NCBI GenBank assembly: GCA_037176905.1
Contig: JBBBWG010006447.1
Span: forward strand, 1-26,511
DNA: 26,511 nt
Direction: 5' to 3'
Source of the DNA: Azolla pinnata
Lineage: Eukaryota > Streptophyta > Polypodiopsida > Salviniales > Salviniaceae
The notes beneath the pieces are model-generated. The model was given only the letters and a program-made list of their open reading frames with translations, ran no database searches and was not told the origin of the DNA. Every line of letters begins with the position of its first letter. The stretch's first letter is position 1. Positions 25,941 through 26,511 of the stretch are shown here, in pieces. The position numbers and the translations under genes were made by a program.

Positions 25941-25971
25941 AATGTTGTATTGAGGCCGTCAGGCGAAATAA

Positions 25972-26434
25972 AGCTTCCTTCTTTGATCGGATGAGGACCA
26001 TTGCCTGTATAGTAAGGACGCACCAGATGGGAGTCCCATCTTCCTCATCTGCTACGTGGACGATATGCTACTCTCCGGTCGACATAGCGGAGAGCTTATC
26101 GAGCTCGGACGGAAAATGCAGCTGAAATTTGCAATGAAGGACCTTGGTCCGGCACATCATATTCTTGGGATAAAGATCACATGGAATTGGCATTCGCGAC
26201 ACTTCTATCTGTCTCAGTCCGAATACATCCGACGAATTTTGGAGTGATTTAGCATGCTTACGGCTCGATCTGCTATGACACAGCTACCTGCCAACCTTCG
26301 GCTGTCAAAGAAGGACTGCCGAACACTCAGTCTAGAGGGGGATTGCGCATTGCGAAGAATCCGGTTCATAACAATACTTCTAAGCATATCGAGGTTTGGT
26401 ACCACTTCGTTCGGGATTGCGCAATGGTATAGGA
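25972..26434 (+). pseudogene. Copia B RT C-terminal part and RNase H end
   Basis: DHCLYSKDAPDGSPIFLICY is followed by YVDDMLL (catalytic Asp pair, about 26048-26068). KMQLKFAMKDLGPAHHILGI and YLSQSEYIRRILE come next, then a stop. After a gap that removes most of RNase H, RIAKNPVHNNTSKHIEVWYH and FVRDCAMV (stop at about 26430) give its C-terminal end. It directly abuts the 3' LTR with no clear polypurine tract. Confidence 0.85.
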
Positions 26435-26511
26435 TGTCGAATACGGGCATCTAATGGCCGTGTTCACACTGTCCATAAGTGGACGGGCCATATTTGTAAT
26501 ATGCCGGAATG
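26435..26511 (+). repeat. Copia B 3' LTR, first 77 bp
   Basis: It begins TGTCGAATACGGGCATCTAA and continues as the 5' LTR at 16933 with a handful of differences, until the window ends. The TG terminus is intact here, unlike the 5' LTR. Confidence 0.9.

Larger units (their letters stand above)
22117..25970 (-). mobile_element. Copia C: inverted nested copia with deleted LTRs and RT
   Basis: On the minus strand it has a 27-bp stub of 5' LTR (25943-25969), PBS (25929-25940), leader with three repeat units, gag, protease, integrase, RT start, then a direct join to the R-U5 part of the 3' LTR (22117-22299). RNase H and most of RT are deleted. It is inserted in copia B between integrase residues ...INMSP and the B RT. 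B and C are the same family in opposite orientations. Confidence 0.85.
16933..26511 (+). mobile_element. Copia B: Ty1/copia with four nested insertions, 3' LTR runs off window
   Basis: The 5' LTR is at 16933-17249, the PBS at 17252-17263, then leader and gag, protease to integrase (20748-22116), RT/RNase H (about 25972-26434) and 3' LTR (from 26435). Inserted DNA: 18052-18673, 19115-20747, about 21385-21784 and 22117-about 25970. The orientation, the protein order PR-IN-RT-RH (copia order) and the matching LTR starts tie the segments together. The part between integrase and the RT YVDD motif is missing, lost with the insertion or later deletion around copia C. Window end prevents testing for a target duplication. 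Confidence 0.88.

Overview
The window is nuclear DNA of a land plant. It contains nested, decayed retrotransposons embedded in AT-rich satellite-like repeats, and I found no intact host gene. Plant origin rests on three things seen in the sequence: Ty1/copia elements with the initiator-Met primer site TGGTATCAGAGC, chromodomain-type Ty3/gypsy elements, and a short TTTAGGG interstitial telomere-like run. A near-complete, broken plastid rps7 copy (about 21383-21787, minus) sits inside a copia integrase. It carries Pro, Ser and Thr codons where the protein family has Leu or Met, each one C-to-U edit from the expected codon. That points to a plastid lineage with heavy RNA editing, such as a lycophyte, hornwort or fern. 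I lean weakly to a lycophyte and cannot name a genus.

Layout. 1-3480: TATGCAT-type ~30-bp minisatellite, a gypsy integrase scrap (1060-1345) beside an inverted gypsy LTR fragment (1350-1546), and a ~255-bp tandem duplication (2860-3370). 3480-5375: two minus-strand gypsy fragments. 5376-5681: AT-rich repeat. 5682-7856: copia A (minus), truncated, with 5' LTR, PBS, leader, gag and the start of protease. 7857-12880: a dispersed repeat landscape. It holds three copies of an unclassified family with a conserved C-terminal reading frame, arrays of a ~12-bp GCGGYAA unit (two ending in CACTA-like termini), a telomere-like run and several short tandem repeats.

12895-26511 is one layered structure. 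Gypsy D (plus; leader, gag, protease, RT, integrase, start of chromodomain) is cut at 16932 by copia B (plus; 5' LTR 16933-17249, 3' LTR entering at 26435). B is itself interrupted four times: a 622-bp probable solo LTR in gag (18052-18673, TSD CCGT); a 1633-bp two-LTR non-autonomous element in the protease DSGAS motif (19115-20747, TSD CCTCT); the rps7 fragment in integrase; and copia C, inserted in opposite orientation (22117-about 25970).

Every coding region has stops, frameshifts, deletions or lost catalytic residues, so nothing here looks autonomous. Copies A, B and C belong to one copia family, and D and 3480-4865 to one gypsy family. The broken copies complement each other as references for what was lost.
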